A stretch of DNA of 64,000 bases from Luteimonas_C sp035250245 (GCA_035250245.1 DATFFH010000091.1:6993-70992), one strand, 5' to 3'; shown: positions 24,553 through 33,514, numbered from the stretch's first letter. Made by a program: numbers and translations. Notes: generated by a model not told the origin, from the sequence alone.

Positions 24553-25947
24553 TCAGGCTCTTGCGAATGCGAACGACAGCGCGTCGCCGATGCGGCCAAC
24601 GCCGAGCATCGCCATCAGCAGGCGATCCACGCCCAGCGCGACGCCGGCGCAATCGGGCAGTCCGCTCGCCAGCGCCTGCAGCAAGCGCTCGTCAATCGGC
24701 GGTTGCGGCGATCCGCGTTCGGCCCTGATTTCGAGATCGCGGAGGAAGCGCCTGCGCTGTTCGTCGGCGTCCTTCAGTTCGTGGTAGCCGTTCGCCAATT
24801 CGAGCGGGCCCAGATACAGCTCGAAACGCTCGGCCACCGCGAATTCGCCATCGCGGATCCGCGCCAAGGCGCATTGCGAAGCCGGATAGTCGTACACCAC
24901 GGTCAACCGGTCCGCAGGAAATTCGGGCTGCAGGCGATGGGTCATCAGCAAATCGAGCCAATCGTCGCGGCCGAGCCCCTCAGGGTCGATTTCGACTTCG
25001 CCCAGCGCGGCGATCAGTTGCGAAGTGTCGGCAGTGGCAGGATCCACATCCAAGCGGCGGCGATACAGATCGCGATAAGCGATCTTTTCCACTTCGGCCT
25101 CGCGGCCGACCAAGGCTAGCGCCGCGGTCACCAAACCGACGGTTTCGTCGATCAAGCGATGGTGATCCCAACCGATGCGGTACCACTCCAGCATCGTGAA
25201 TTCGGGATTGTGGCGGCCGCCAGCTTCGCCGTCGCGGAATACCCGGCCCAATTCGTAGCAATCGCCGACGCCCGCGGCCAGCAGGCGCTTGAGCGGATAT
25301 TCGGGCGAAGTGCGCAGCCAGCGCGTGCGCGGCGCGCCGTCGGTGCGGCCGGAGAATTCGAGCGAGAAAGAGGCGATATTGGGGTCGGTGTTGCCGGCTT
25401 GCGAGAGCACGGGCGTTTCGACTTCGAGGACGTTGCGTTCGGCGAAGAAGGCGCGGATCAACCCATAGAGCTTCGCACGCAAGCGGATAACCTCCAGGGA
25501 TCCGCTCGGTCGCCAATCGACGACCTCGCGATCGTCCTGCACAGCCACGCGTGCCGACACACCACTCCCTCTCCCCCGCTTGCGGGGGAGAGGGCTGGGG
25601 TGAGGGGGAGAATCCTGCAATGCGTTCCAAATGGCATCCAGAACGACGTTCGTTTGCGTGAGCACATCGTTGTTCCAAAACCGCAGGACGCGCCAGCCTG
25701 CCGATTCCAAAACAGCCGTGCGCCGTTCGTCCTGTCTGGCGATTTTGTCTTCGCCATGCTGACCGCCGTCCAATTCGACGGCCAGCATCTTCTCCGCGCA
25801 CGCGAAATCCAGAATGAAGCCGCAGGCACGGTGCTGCCTGCGGAACTTTACGCCGAGCTGGTGGTTGCGCAGCCTTGACCACATCCTGGCTTCGGCATCG
25901 GTTTGTTCTTGGCGCAGTCTGCGGGAGTGATCCAAGAGCCCCCTCAC
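24553..25947 (-). CDS. epmA: EF-P lysine ligase EpmA with in-frame N-terminal DUF559 domain
   Basis: One open frame of 464 codons. Residues about 140-464 are EpmA (GenX/PoxA), a class II LysRS-like enzyme that attaches beta-lysine to EF-P: WRPSGSLEVIRLRAKLYGLIRAFFAERNVLEVETP, motif 2 GRVFRDGEAGGRHNPEFTMLEWYR (about 234-257) and motif 3 GVALGVDRLLMAMLG. Normal EpmA is about 310-330 residues. Residues 1-112 are a DUF559 Vsr-like endonuclease domain, and 113-129 (HPSPLPRKRGRG) are the translation of a family E repeat. Either a true fusion or two units with no stop between. EpmA alone could start at GTG 25560, preceded by AGAGGGAG supplied by the repeat, or at GTG 25542. Confidence 0.9.
   Translation of the reverse strand: MRGLLDHSRRLRQEQTDAEARMWSRLRNHQLGVKFRRQHRACGFILDFACAEKMLAVELDGGQHGEDKIARQDERRTAVLESAGWRVLRFWNNDVLTQTNVVLDAIWNALQDSPPHPSPLPRKRGRGSGVSARVAVQDDREVVDWRPSGSLEVIRLRAKLYGLIRAFFAERNVLEVETPVLSQAGNTDPNIASFSLEFSGRTDGAPRTRWLRTSPEYPLKRLLAAGVGDCYELGRVFRDGEAGGRHNPEFTMLEWYRIGWDHHRLIDETVGLVTAALALVGREAEVEKIAYRDLYRRRLDVDPATADTSQLIAALGEVEIDPEGLGRDDWLDLLMTHRLQPEFPADRLTVVYDYPASQCALARIRDGEFAVAERFELYLGPLELANGYHELKDADEQRRRFLRDLEIRAERGSPQPPIDERLLQALASGLPDCAGVALGVDRLLMAMLGVGRIGDALSFAFARA
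25567..25610. repeat. family E palindrome inside the DUF559-epmA frame
   Basis: Core CCCTCTCCCCCGC/GCGGGGGAGAGGG with loop TT (25567-25594), plus an asymmetric head of GGGGTGAGGGGG type to 25610. On the minus strand it is translated as the Pro/Arg/Gly linker between DUF559 and EpmA and supplies a purine-rich RBS-like stretch before GTG 25560. Confidence 0.9.
25612..25947 (-). other. DUF559 (Vsr-like) endonuclease domain coding segment
   Basis: Codons 1-112 of the fused frame. TDAEARMWSRLRNHQLGVKFRRQHRACGFILDFAC, then LAVELDGGQH and GWRVLRFWNNDV. The Asp47, Glu58 and Asp60 pattern with His64 matches the DUF559/very-short-patch-repair fold (PD-(D/E)xK superfamily). Its first codon (GTG 25947) is inside the head of one family E repeat and its last codons run into the other, so the domain is flanked by inverted repeats with heads facing inward. 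Function in DNA cleavage is inferred from the fold only. Confidence 0.8.
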
Positions 25948-25979
25948 CCTGCCCTCTCCCCCGCAAGCGGGGGAGAGGG
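25939..25979. repeat. family E palindrome at the 5' end of the DUF559 segment
   Basis: Head CCCCCTCACCCTG then core CCCTCTCCCCCGC AA GCGGGGGAGAGGG (25952-25979). It is inverted relative to the copy at 25567-25610. The GTG start of the DUF559 frame is read from the head (minus strand GTGAGGGGG). Confidence 0.9.
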
Positions 25980-26011
25980 TTCTTGGCGTCGCAAGCGGGA
26001 AGCGCGCAGGC

Positions 26012-28090
26012 TCATTTGTGTTTTTTCAAGAACGCGACCAAGGCCGCTTCGTCCCAGATTTCCACACCTAGTTCCTGAGCCTTGGCCAGCTTCGAACCCG
26101 CCGCTTCGCCGGCGATCACCACATTGGTTTTCTTAGAAACGCTGCCGGAAATCTTCGCGCCCAAAGATTCCAGCCTGGCGCCTGCCTCGTCGCGCGACAT
26201 CGATTCCAGACCGCCGGTCAGCACCACCGTCATGCCGGTGAGCGGCCCCTCGACGGCACGTTGCGGCGCGCCTTCCGGCCATTGCACGCCGTTCTTGCGT
26301 AACGCGGCGATCACGTCGCGGTTGTGCTGTTCGGCGAAGAAGTGCGCGATGCGCGCGGCGACTATCGGCCCGACGTCCTGGACTTCGGTCAATGCCGCCT
26401 CATCGGCGGCCATCAGCGGCGCCAGCGAGCCGAAGTGGCGGGCCAAGGTCTTGGCCGTGCTTTCGCCGACATCGCGGATGCCCAGCGCGTACAGCAGGCG
26501 CTCAAGCGTGGTGCTGCGACTGGCGTCGATGCCGGCGACGAGATTTTCGGCCCATTTCGTCGCGACCTTGCCCGCCTTCACCGTCTCCGGGACCGTGCCG
26601 TCGCGCTCATCGGCGCGGCGCTTCATCTCGACGAAATCGTCGACCTTCAACTTGTACAAGTCGGCCACCGTTTCCACGTAGCCGAACTCGACCAGGGCGT
26701 CGATGAAGCGCTCGCCCAAGCCGCCGATGTCCATAGCACGGCGCGAAGCGAAGTGGATCAAGGCTTCCTTGCGCTGCGCCGGGCAGAACAGGCCGCCGGT
26801 GCATCGCGCCACGACTTCGCCTTCTTCGCGCACCACGTCCGAGCCGCAGATCGGGCATTCGGTGGGCAGCACGTATGGCTTGTGCAGCGGCTTGCCTTTC
26901 TTGTCGAGCGGGCGCCGTTCCTCGATCACGCGCACCACTTCCGGAATCACGTCGCCGGCGCGACGCACGATGATGCTGTCGCCGACCCGCACGTCCAGCC
27001 GCGCGATCTGATCGGCGTTGTGCAGCGTGGCGCGGCTCACCATCACCCCGCCCACGTGCACCGGCGTCATCTGCACCCAGGGCGTCACCGCGCCGGTGCG
27101 GCCGACGTTGACCTCGATCGACTCGACCACGGTCGCCTCTTCCTGCGCCGGGAACTTGTGCGCCAGCGCCCAACGCGGCGCACGCGAAACGAAGCCCATC
27201 GCGCGCTGCTGGTCGTAGCGGTCGAGCTTGTAGACCACGCCGTCGATGTCGAAAGGCAGCGAATCGCGCTGTTCGCCGATGCGTCGGTAATAGGCGAGCA
27301 AACCTTCGGCTCCGGCGGCGGTTTCGGCCAGCGAGGACACCGGCAATCCCAGTTCGCGCAGCCAAGCCAAGGTTTCCGAATGCGTCTTGGGCAATTTCGC
27401 GTCGGTTTCGCCGAGCGAATAGGCGTAGAAACTGAGGGGACGCTGGGCGGTGATGCGCGGATCGAGCTGGCGCAGCGATCCCGCCGCGCCATTGCGCGGA
27501 TTGGCCAGCGTCTTGGCGCCGTGCTCCAAGGCCCAGGCGTTGTATTTCTCGAACGCGGCCTTGGGCATGTACACCTCGCCGCGCACTTCCAGCAGTTTGG
27601 GCGGCTTGCCGCGCAATTGCAGCGGGATCGCGCGCACCGTGCGCAGGTTCGGCGTGACGTCCTCGCCGGTGACGCCGTCGCCGCGGGTGGCGCCGCGGAC
27701 GAAGACGCCATCTTCGTAGCGCAGGCTGATCGCCAGTCCGTCGAGCTTGGGTTCGGCGGAAAACTGCGGCGTTCCGTCGCCGGTTTCCTTGGTGATGCGG
27801 GCAACGAAATCGGCCACTTCCTCGTCGGCGAAAGCATTCGCCAGGGAAAGCATCGGCACCGCATGCTTCACTTCGGCGAACTTCGACGAAGGCTGGTTGC
27901 CGACGCGCTGGGTCGGCGAGTTCGGATCGGCCAACTCTGGATGCGCTTCTTCCAGCGCCTCGAGTTCGCGCATCAGGCGGTCGTAATCGGCGTCCGGGAT
28001 ACTGGGATCGTCCAGCACGTGGTAGCGGTAGTTGGCGTCTTCCAACTCGCGCCGGAGCTTGGCGATGCGGTCTGCGGGTTTCGGGCTCAT
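26012..28090 (-). CDS. ligA: NAD-dependent DNA ligase
   Basis: 692 residues. Ia and nucleotidyltransferase domains with adenylation site Lys115 (AEPKLDGLAISLRY), an OB domain, a four-Cys zinc finger (CPICGS...CTGGLFC, about 410-435), helix-hairpin-helix repeats and a C-terminal BRCT domain (GMTVVLTGGLESMSRDEAGARLESLGAKISGSVSKKT). It seals nicks in replication and repair. It follows zipA and smc on the same strand, the usual xanthomonad order, although repeats fill the 207-base gap to zipA. Confidence 0.97.
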   Translation of the reverse strand: MSPKPADRIAKLRRELEDANYRYHVLDDPSIPDADYDRLMRELEALEEAHPELADPNSPTQRVGNQPSSKFAEVKHAVPMLSLANAFADEEVADFVARITKETGDGTPQFSAEPKLDGLAISLRYEDGVFVRGATRGDGVTGEDVTPNLRTVRAIPLQLRGKPPKLLEVRGEVYMPKAAFEKYNAWALEHGAKTLANPRNGAAGSLRQLDPRITAQRPLSFYAYSLGETDAKLPKTHSETLAWLRELGLPVSSLAETAAGAEGLLAYYRRIGEQRDSLPFDIDGVVYKLDRYDQQRAMGFVSRAPRWALAHKFPAQEEATVVESIEVNVGRTGAVTPWVQMTPVHVGGVMVSRATLHNADQIARLDVRVGDSIIVRRAGDVIPEVVRVIEERRPLDKKGKPLHKPYVLPTECPICGSDVVREEGEVVARCTGGLFCPAQRKEALIHFASRRAMDIGGLGERFIDALVEFGYVETVADLYKLKVDDFVEMKRRADERDGTVPETVKAGKVATKWAENLVAGIDASRSTTLERLLYALGIRDVGESTAKTLARHFGSLAPLMAADEAALTEVQDVGPIVAARIAHFFAEQHNRDVIAALRKNGVQWPEGAPQRAVEGPLTGMTVVLTGGLESMSRDEAGARLESLGAKISGSVSKKTNVVIAGEAAGSKLAKAQELGVEIWDEAALVAFLKKHK

Positions 28091-28131
28091 CGGCGGATTC
28101 TAGCTCGACGGCTTTTGTAGGAGCGCTTTTC

Positions 28132-28266
28132 GTAGGAGCGGCTTTAGCCGCGAGCTCTTTGCCGCTCGTCGCAACCTCGGCAGGCTTTTCTAGGCCGGCT
28201 TCGGCCGCGAACCTTCACATCCACCGCGATCTGAAGAAAAGAGCTCGCGGCTAAAGCCGCTCCTAC
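28132..28266. repeat. nested palindromic repeat, family A copy 4
   Basis: Outer arms GTAGGAGCGGCTTTAGCCGC and CGGCTAAAGCCGCTCCTAC. Inside is a diverged extra arm (TAGGCCGGCTTCGGCCGCGA), and a partial arm GTAGGAGCGCTTTT lies just before it at 28117-28130. It looks like several insertion or duplication steps of the same element between ligA and zipA. Confidence 0.85.
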
Positions 28267-28297
28267 GAAAAGCCAGGTCGCTGCGGATATGCCTGGC

Positions 28298-29026
28298 TTA
28301 CCAGCGCGGCGATCGCTTGATCGGCGGCGCTTCGTGCTGGCGGTCGTAGGCGCGCAGGTCGTCGCGGATGTGGGCGATGCGCTGTCGGCCTAGCGCGTTG
28401 CGTTCCTGGTCCAGGACCACGCCGTTGAGCAATTCGGCCATGCGCTGCGCGGTGGGCAGCATGGTGTCCCAGGCCTCCAGTGCGGACAGCGGCGCCGGCA
28501 AGGTCAGGAAGAAAGCGATCGCCGGTGTCTGCAACGATTGGATCTCGGACATTTCGAAACTGCCCGGCTTCATGATGTTGGCCACGCTGAAGATCGGCCC
28601 GCGCTCCGGATGGCCTTCCATCAGCCGGTGGAACACGTTCATGTGGCCGAAGGTCAGTCCAGCCTTCTCCGCGGCGACCACAATGTCGGAACCCTGCAAC
28701 TGCTGGCCGGCGCGCGCGGCGACGTACAGCGAGATGATCTTGTCGAAATTCTCGTTGTCGCGGCGGCCGAGGTCGCTGCCGGACGAGTCGGCATCGTCGA
28801 TCAGATCGAGCTCGGATTGCTGCACGTTGGCGTCGTCCAAACCGCCGGCCAGATCGCTTTCGATCTGCGCGCCCAACGTGGGCTCCATGCGTCCACCGCC
28901 TTCGCGGCCTTTTTCGACGCGGCGGCTCTGGCCGCCCCTGCGCGGCCGGCCGAAGAAATAGATCGCCGCCACCAGCAGCAGGCCCGCGATCAGGATTCCG
29001 GTACGCAACAACCATACGTCGGACAT
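28298..29026 (-). CDS. zipA: cell division protein ZipA
   Basis: 242 residues. A single N-terminal span (LLRTGILIAGLLLVAAIYFF, about 6-25), a basic then acidic linker (RPRRGG, about 26-100), and a C-terminal ZipA FtsZ-binding domain (ISLYVAARAGQQLQGSDIVVAAEKAGLTFGHMNVFHR onward). It tethers FtsZ to the membrane in the divisome. The linker is short compared with E. coli. It lies between smc and ligA on the same strand, 59 bases after the smc stop. Confidence 0.92.
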   Translation of the reverse strand: MSDVWLLRTGILIAGLLLVAAIYFFGRPRRGGQSRRVEKGREGGGRMEPTLGAQIESDLAGGLDDANVQQSELDLIDDADSSGSDLGRRDNENFDKIISLYVAARAGQQLQGSDIVVAAEKAGLTFGHMNVFHRLMEGHPERGPIFSVANIMKPGSFEMSEIQSLQTPAIAFFLTLPAPLSALEAWDTMLPTAQRMAELLNGVVLDQERNALGRQRIAHIRDDLRAYDRQHEAPPIKRSPRW

Positions 29027-29085
29027 CGTTTTCTCCTTGCTGCGGGGAATCGGGAGTCGGGCTCCCTACTCCGGATTCCGGTGGA

Positions 29086-32000
29086 TCAGGCTGCTCCGGC
29101 CAGGCGCGCGGCCTCGGCCAGGTCGACGGACACCAGCCGGCTCACGCCCGGCTCGCGCATGGTAACGCCGCTGAGCTGGTGCGCGGCTTCCATCGTCGCC
29201 TTGTTGTGGGTGACGAACAGGAACTGCACCTTTTCGCTCATCTCCGACACCATCGCGGTGAAGCGGCCGACGTTGGCCTCGTCCAACGGCGCGTCGACTT
29301 CGTCCAGCAAGCAGAACGGCGCGGGATTGAGCTGGAAGATCGCGAACACCAGCGCCACCGCGGTCATCGCCTTCTCGCCGCCCGACAACAGAGTGATGTT
29401 GGACACGCGCTTGCCGGGCGGACGCGCCATGATGGTGACGCCGGTATCGAGCAGGTCTTCGCCGGTCAATTCCAGATAGGCGTGGCCGCCGCCGAACAGG
29501 CGCGGGTACAGCGCCTGCACGCCCGAATTGACGCGGTCGAAGGTGTCCTTGAAGCGGCCGCGGGTTTCTCGGTCGATCTTGCGGATCGCCTCCTCCAGCG
29601 TTTCCAGCGCGGTGGTCAGGTCGGTGTGCTGCGCGTCCAGGTAATCCTTGCGCTGCGCGGCTTCGGCGTGCTCATGGATCGCGGCCAGGTTCACCGGCTC
29701 CAAACGGCGCAACTTGGCGTCGAAATCGACCACCGCGCGTTCCCAGACGGCCACGTCGGCGTCATCGGGCAGCTGCGACACCACATCGTCCATCACGAAA
29801 CCGGCGACGACGATGGCTTCGGTCAGCTGCTCGGCCTTCAGCGACAGCGCCTGCTGGTCGAGCTTGGCCTGCGAGATCGCGTCGCGCTGCACGATCGCTT
29901 GCTCGTCGCGCTGATGGCGGGTCTGCTCGTAGCCGCGCAATTCGTTGTCGATGCCTTCCACGTCGGCGCGCGCGGCGTTCAAATGCTTGTCGGCGTGCAC
30001 GCGCTTTTCGAGCAGGGCCTGGCGTTCGGTTTCCAGCGACTTGACCGGGTCGTCGCCCTGGCTCAGCTGCGAAGTCAGTTCGCCCAGGCGCCCGTCCAGT
30101 TGGCCGCGTTGGCCGCCCATGCGGTCCAGGGCCTGGGCTAGCGCCAGCACCTGCGCGCGCTGCGACTCGAGCGTCAGCGCCAGCGCATGCGCGGCATCGC
30201 GCGATTCGCGCGCGGCGGCGCGGGCGGCATCGCGCGCCTCCACGAACCGCGTGCGTTCCTCGTCCAGGCCGCGACGCGCGTTTTCGAACTGCGCCATCTT
30301 CGAGACGGCGTCTTCCTGGCGCGAACGCGCTTCGCGCGATTGCTCGCGGCTGCTGTCCAGGTTCGCGGTCAACTGCGCGATTTCGGCGTCGATCTTCTCG
30401 ATCCGCGCCCGCGCCGAATCCAGCCTGCCCTGATGGCTCTGCAATTGGCCGGCGAGCTCGGACACGCCGCGGTGGGCCATGTACGAAGCGCGCTGCGCGT
30501 CCTCGCGCTGCTGCTCGGCCGCGAGCAGGCGATCGCGCCAGGCGACGATGCCGCGGTCCAATTCGCCTTCGCGCTTCTGCAGCGCGTCGATCTCGGCGCG
30601 CAGTTCCTTGATTTCGCGTTCGCGCAGCAAGGCGCCTTGCTTGGCGGCGCCCGAGCGCACCATCCGCACCCAGCCGGCGCCCAAGCGTTCGCCGTGGCGG
30701 GTGATGACGGATTCGCCCTCGCCCAATCGGGGCAACAGCGCGCGCGCCGCGGGCAGATTTTCGGCTACATGCAGTTTGGCCAGCAGACGGCGGATCGCGG
30801 TCGGGCCGGCGACCTTGGCCGCCAGCGTGCCGGCCGGTGCGGCGAAACCGTCTTCTTCCGGCGACACCAACGTCAGGCGGCCTTCGTCCAATTCGCCGAG
30901 CGCATCGACCAGGGCTTCCGGCGCTTCGACCAGCACGCCTTCGATCAACTGCCCCAGCGCGCCTTCGACCGCGTTTTCCCAGCCCGCTTCGACGGCGAGC
31001 TTTTCGCCCACGCGCGCCGCGGAATCCAAACCTTGCTTCTTCAGCCATTCGACCGCGGCGCCTTGCTCCTGGCCCAGAGCCGCGTGCTGCAGCGTTTCCA
31101 GCGAAGACAGGCGACCGCGCGCGGTCTGCGCCTGCTTGCGTACTTCGGCCAGTTCGGCTTGCGCAGCGCGTTGCTGGTCCTGAAGCGAAGTCAGCGCCTG
31201 CTTGCGCGCTTCGACGTCCTGATCCAACGTATCCAGCGAGGCTTTCTGCGTGTCGTGCTGCGACTGGATCTGGGCGAACGAAGCCGCCAGCGCTTCCAGA
31301 TCCAATCCGGCGCGTTCGTTGCTCAGCGTTTCGCGGCGCCGTTCGGCGTCCAAGGCCTGGCGGTCGAGATAATCGACCCGGGTGCGTTCCACGTCGCCGG
31401 CACGCGCCGCTTCGGACTGTTCGCGCGCATGCGCGTCCCAGCGCTGCTGCCAGTCGGCCAGCGCCGCTTCGGCGTCGCGCAGGGCGTCCTGGCGCGCGCC
31501 GTCGTCCTGCTGTAGTTGCGCCAGTTGCGGTTCGAGCTCGGCGATCGCCGCGCGCAGCACGTCGAGTTTGGCCTGGTCGCCGCTGATGTGTTCGCCCAAC
31601 TCGGCCAATTGCTGCTGGGCTTCTTCGCGCGCCTTCTGCAGGCGCTGCGCCATTTCCTGCTGATGCTGGATCTGCTGTTCGATCCGGGCCAGGTTGCCGC
31701 CGACTTCGTAGCCTTCGGCCTGGGCCTTGTTCAAGGCTTCGGCGGCTTCGTCGCGGCGCACGCGGCCGGTTTCCAGCTGGCGCTCGGCTTCGCGCTGCTC
31801 GGCGATCAACTGCTGCAGCTTGGTTTCCTGCTGCGAAAGCGCTTCGCGGCGCGCTTGCAACTGCGCATCCAAGCCGCGGTATTCCAGCGCCTTCCACTCG
31901 GCGTCCTTGATCTTGCGCTCAGCCTGGATCGCCTGGTACTGCTCGGCCTGGCGGGCCTGGCGCTTCAGATGCTCGAGCTGCTTGCCGACTTCTTCGCGCA

Positions 32001-32589
32001 GGTCGTTCAACCGATCCAGGTTTTCGCGCGTGTGGCGGATCCGGGTTTCGGTTTCCTTGCGCCGCTCTTTGTACTTGGAGATGCCGGCGGCTTCTTCCAG
32101 ATAGACACGCAGTTCTTCCGGGCGCGCGTCGATCACCTGCGAGATCATGCCCTGCTCGATGATCGAATAGCTGCGCGGGCCCAGGCCCGTGCCCAGGAAC
32201 AGGTCGGTAATGTCGCGGCGGCGGCACTTGCCGCCATTGAGGTAGTAGTTGCTCTGGCCGTCGCGGCTGACCGTGCGTTTGACCGAGATCTCGTTGTAGG
32301 CCGCGTACTCGCCGGCGATGGCGTGGTCGCTGTTGTCGAAGATCAGTTCGACGGAAGCCTGCGACACCGGCTTGCGCGAGCTGGAGCCGGAGAAGATCAC
32401 GTCGGTCAACGAGTCGCCGCGCAGCCGACTGGCGGCGCTTTCGCCCATCACCCAGCGGATGGCGTCGATGATGTTGGACTTGCCGCAGCCGTTGGGACCG
32501 ACGATGCCGGTCATATTGGTGGGCAGGTGAAGAGTGGTCGGCTCGACGAAGGATTTGAAACCGGACAGCTTGATGGTGGACAGGCGCAT
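29086..32589 (-). CDS. smc: chromosome segregation protein SMC
   Basis: 1167 residues, full length. The ATP-binding head opens with MRLSTIKLSGFKSFVEPT and Walker A GPNGCGKSN (31-39); two long coiled coils (about 170-500 and 670-990) flank a hinge (about 510-660); the ABC signature LLSGGEKAMTAVAL is near 1065 and Walker B with D-loop LLDEVDAPLDEANV near 1090. With ScpA and ScpB (genes at 60.8-62.7 kb here) it forms condensin. The upstream flank at about 32650-32700 is an AT-rich patch likely to hold the promoter. Confidence 0.96.
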   Translation of the reverse strand: MRLSTIKLSGFKSFVEPTTLHLPTNMTGIVGPNGCGKSNIIDAIRWVMGESAASRLRGDSLTDVIFSGSSSRKPVSQASVELIFDNSDHAIAGEYAAYNEISVKRTVSRDGQSNYYLNGGKCRRRDITDLFLGTGLGPRSYSIIEQGMISQVIDARPEELRVYLEEAAGISKYKERRKETETRIRHTRENLDRLNDLREEVGKQLEHLKRQARQAEQYQAIQAERKIKDAEWKALEYRGLDAQLQARREALSQQETKLQQLIAEQREAERQLETGRVRRDEAAEALNKAQAEGYEVGGNLARIEQQIQHQQEMAQRLQKAREEAQQQLAELGEHISGDQAKLDVLRAAIAELEPQLAQLQQDDGARQDALRDAEAALADWQQRWDAHAREQSEAARAGDVERTRVDYLDRQALDAERRRETLSNERAGLDLEALAASFAQIQSQHDTQKASLDTLDQDVEARKQALTSLQDQQRAAQAELAEVRKQAQTARGRLSSLETLQHAALGQEQGAAVEWLKKQGLDSAARVGEKLAVEAGWENAVEGALGQLIEGVLVEAPEALVDALGELDEGRLTLVSPEEDGFAAPAGTLAAKVAGPTAIRRLLAKLHVAENLPAARALLPRLGEGESVITRHGERLGAGWVRMVRSGAAKQGALLREREIKELRAEIDALQKREGELDRGIVAWRDRLLAAEQQREDAQRASYMAHRGVSELAGQLQSHQGRLDSARARIEKIDAEIAQLTANLDSSREQSREARSRQEDAVSKMAQFENARRGLDEERTRFVEARDAARAAARESRDAAHALALTLESQRAQVLALAQALDRMGGQRGQLDGRLGELTSQLSQGDDPVKSLETERQALLEKRVHADKHLNAARADVEGIDNELRGYEQTRHQRDEQAIVQRDAISQAKLDQQALSLKAEQLTEAIVVAGFVMDDVVSQLPDDADVAVWERAVVDFDAKLRRLEPVNLAAIHEHAEAAQRKDYLDAQHTDLTTALETLEEAIRKIDRETRGRFKDTFDRVNSGVQALYPRLFGGGHAYLELTGEDLLDTGVTIMARPPGKRVSNITLLSGGEKAMTAVALVFAIFQLNPAPFCLLDEVDAPLDEANVGRFTAMVSEMSEKVQFLFVTHNKATMEAAHQLSGVTMREPGVSRLVSVDLAEAARLAGAA

Positions 32590-32654
32590 GCGGCGGTGTT
32601 TTCTCTCAAGGCTCGATGCGTCCCGCCGTGCCGCGCGCGCACCTGATTCAAGTG

Positions 32655-32695
32655 TTTGATATAAATTTTTCGCTAAATTATTGATTCATATAGCG
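32655..32695 (-). promoter_or_regulatory. AT-rich patch upstream of smc
   Basis: About 40 bases rich in A/T (ATATAAATTTTTCGC, AAATTATTGATTCATATA) in an otherwise GC-rich gap, 70-100 bases before the smc start. It is the only plausible place for a -10/UP-type element; exact hexamers are not assigned. Confidence 0.35.
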
Positions 32696-32790
32696 AGAAT
32701 CCGGCAATTTCGCCGGAGCTTCACGCAGTATAACGAGCCCCAGGCGGAAGGGGCGCCGAAAGCGGCCCGATCTGCTTTGGCTCGTTTCGG

Positions 32791-33411
32791 CTACTTCGTA
32801 TCGGCCGCAGGTGCGCGATCGATGACGATCGGCTCGCCCGTCCCCTCGGCCAGGCCCATGGCCGCCAGGGCGTCGTCCAAAACGGTCCGGTTCTCGATCG
32901 CGCCGACGTGCCAGAACCGCACTAGGCCGTCGGCATCGGCGACCAGCAGCAGCGGCAGTGCGTTCGCCTTGAACAGGCCGCGCGCGCGTCGGTCCGACAG
33001 CACGGCGACCGGGAATCGGAATTCCTGCCTGGCGACGTCGCGACGCACCGCATCGCGCGCACCGTCGGCGACGCCGACCATCTGCACCCGCGGGTCGCGG
33101 TTCAAACGTTGCGCAAGCTCGCGCGCGGACGCCGCCGAACGCCGGCAATCCGCGCAATCCGGGGCGAAGAAATACAGCACCTGGTAGCGATCGGGCGGCG
33201 TGCCGAGCCGGATCGGTACGCCGTCGAGCGTCTTCGTCCAGATCTCCGGCAGCCACATTTCGACGTAGGGCTGGGTCGCGCGCCGCTCCAATTCGGCGCG
33301 GTCCTGGCGCAGGCCGCGGTTCTGCGAAACCAGGAACGCCAGCGATGCCAAGGCCAGCGCCAGCGCGATGGCGAGGCCCAACGTTGTGCGAGTCGCTTTT
33401 ATCGGCCCCAC
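32791..33411 (-). CDS. membrane-anchored thioredoxin/TlpA-like protein
   Basis: 206 residues. N-terminal signal anchor at about 10-29 (LGLAIALALALASLAFLVSQ), a short coiled segment, then a thioredoxin fold with C86ADC89 (YFFAPDCADCRRSA) and a cis-Pro region (ANALPLLLVADADGLVRFWHVG). It is probably a periplasmic thiol-disulfide protein related to TlpA/ResA. The start is GTG at 33411 with GGAG nearby; the ATG at 33418 is out of frame. No cytochrome-maturation gene is adjacent, so the substrate is unknown. Confidence 0.75.
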   Translation of the reverse strand: MGPIKATRTTLGLAIALALALASLAFLVSQNRGLRQDRAELERRATQPYVEMWLPEIWTKTLDGVPIRLGTPPDRYQVLYFFAPDCADCRRSAASARELAQRLNRDPRVQMVGVADGARDAVRRDVARQEFRFPVAVLSDRRARGLFKANALPLLLVADADGLVRFWHVGAIENRTVLDDALAAMGLAEGTGEPIVIDRAPAADTK

Positions 33412-33427
33412 CGGCCATCTCCGCTTC

Positions 33428-33514
33428 GTAGAGTCGAGCCTGCTCGACTGCTTTGCTTTTTGATGCCTTGCGCCGCAGCCGAATCAAAAAGCAGTCGAGC
33501 AGGCTCGACTCTAC
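33428..33514. repeat. GTAG-type palindromic repeat pair, family C copy 2
   Basis: Arms GTAGAGTCGAGCCTGCTCGA and the inverse ending GCAGGCTCGACTCTAC, as at 11855-11926 but with a longer spacer. It lies between the divergent thioredoxin-like and GntR genes. Confidence 0.88.
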
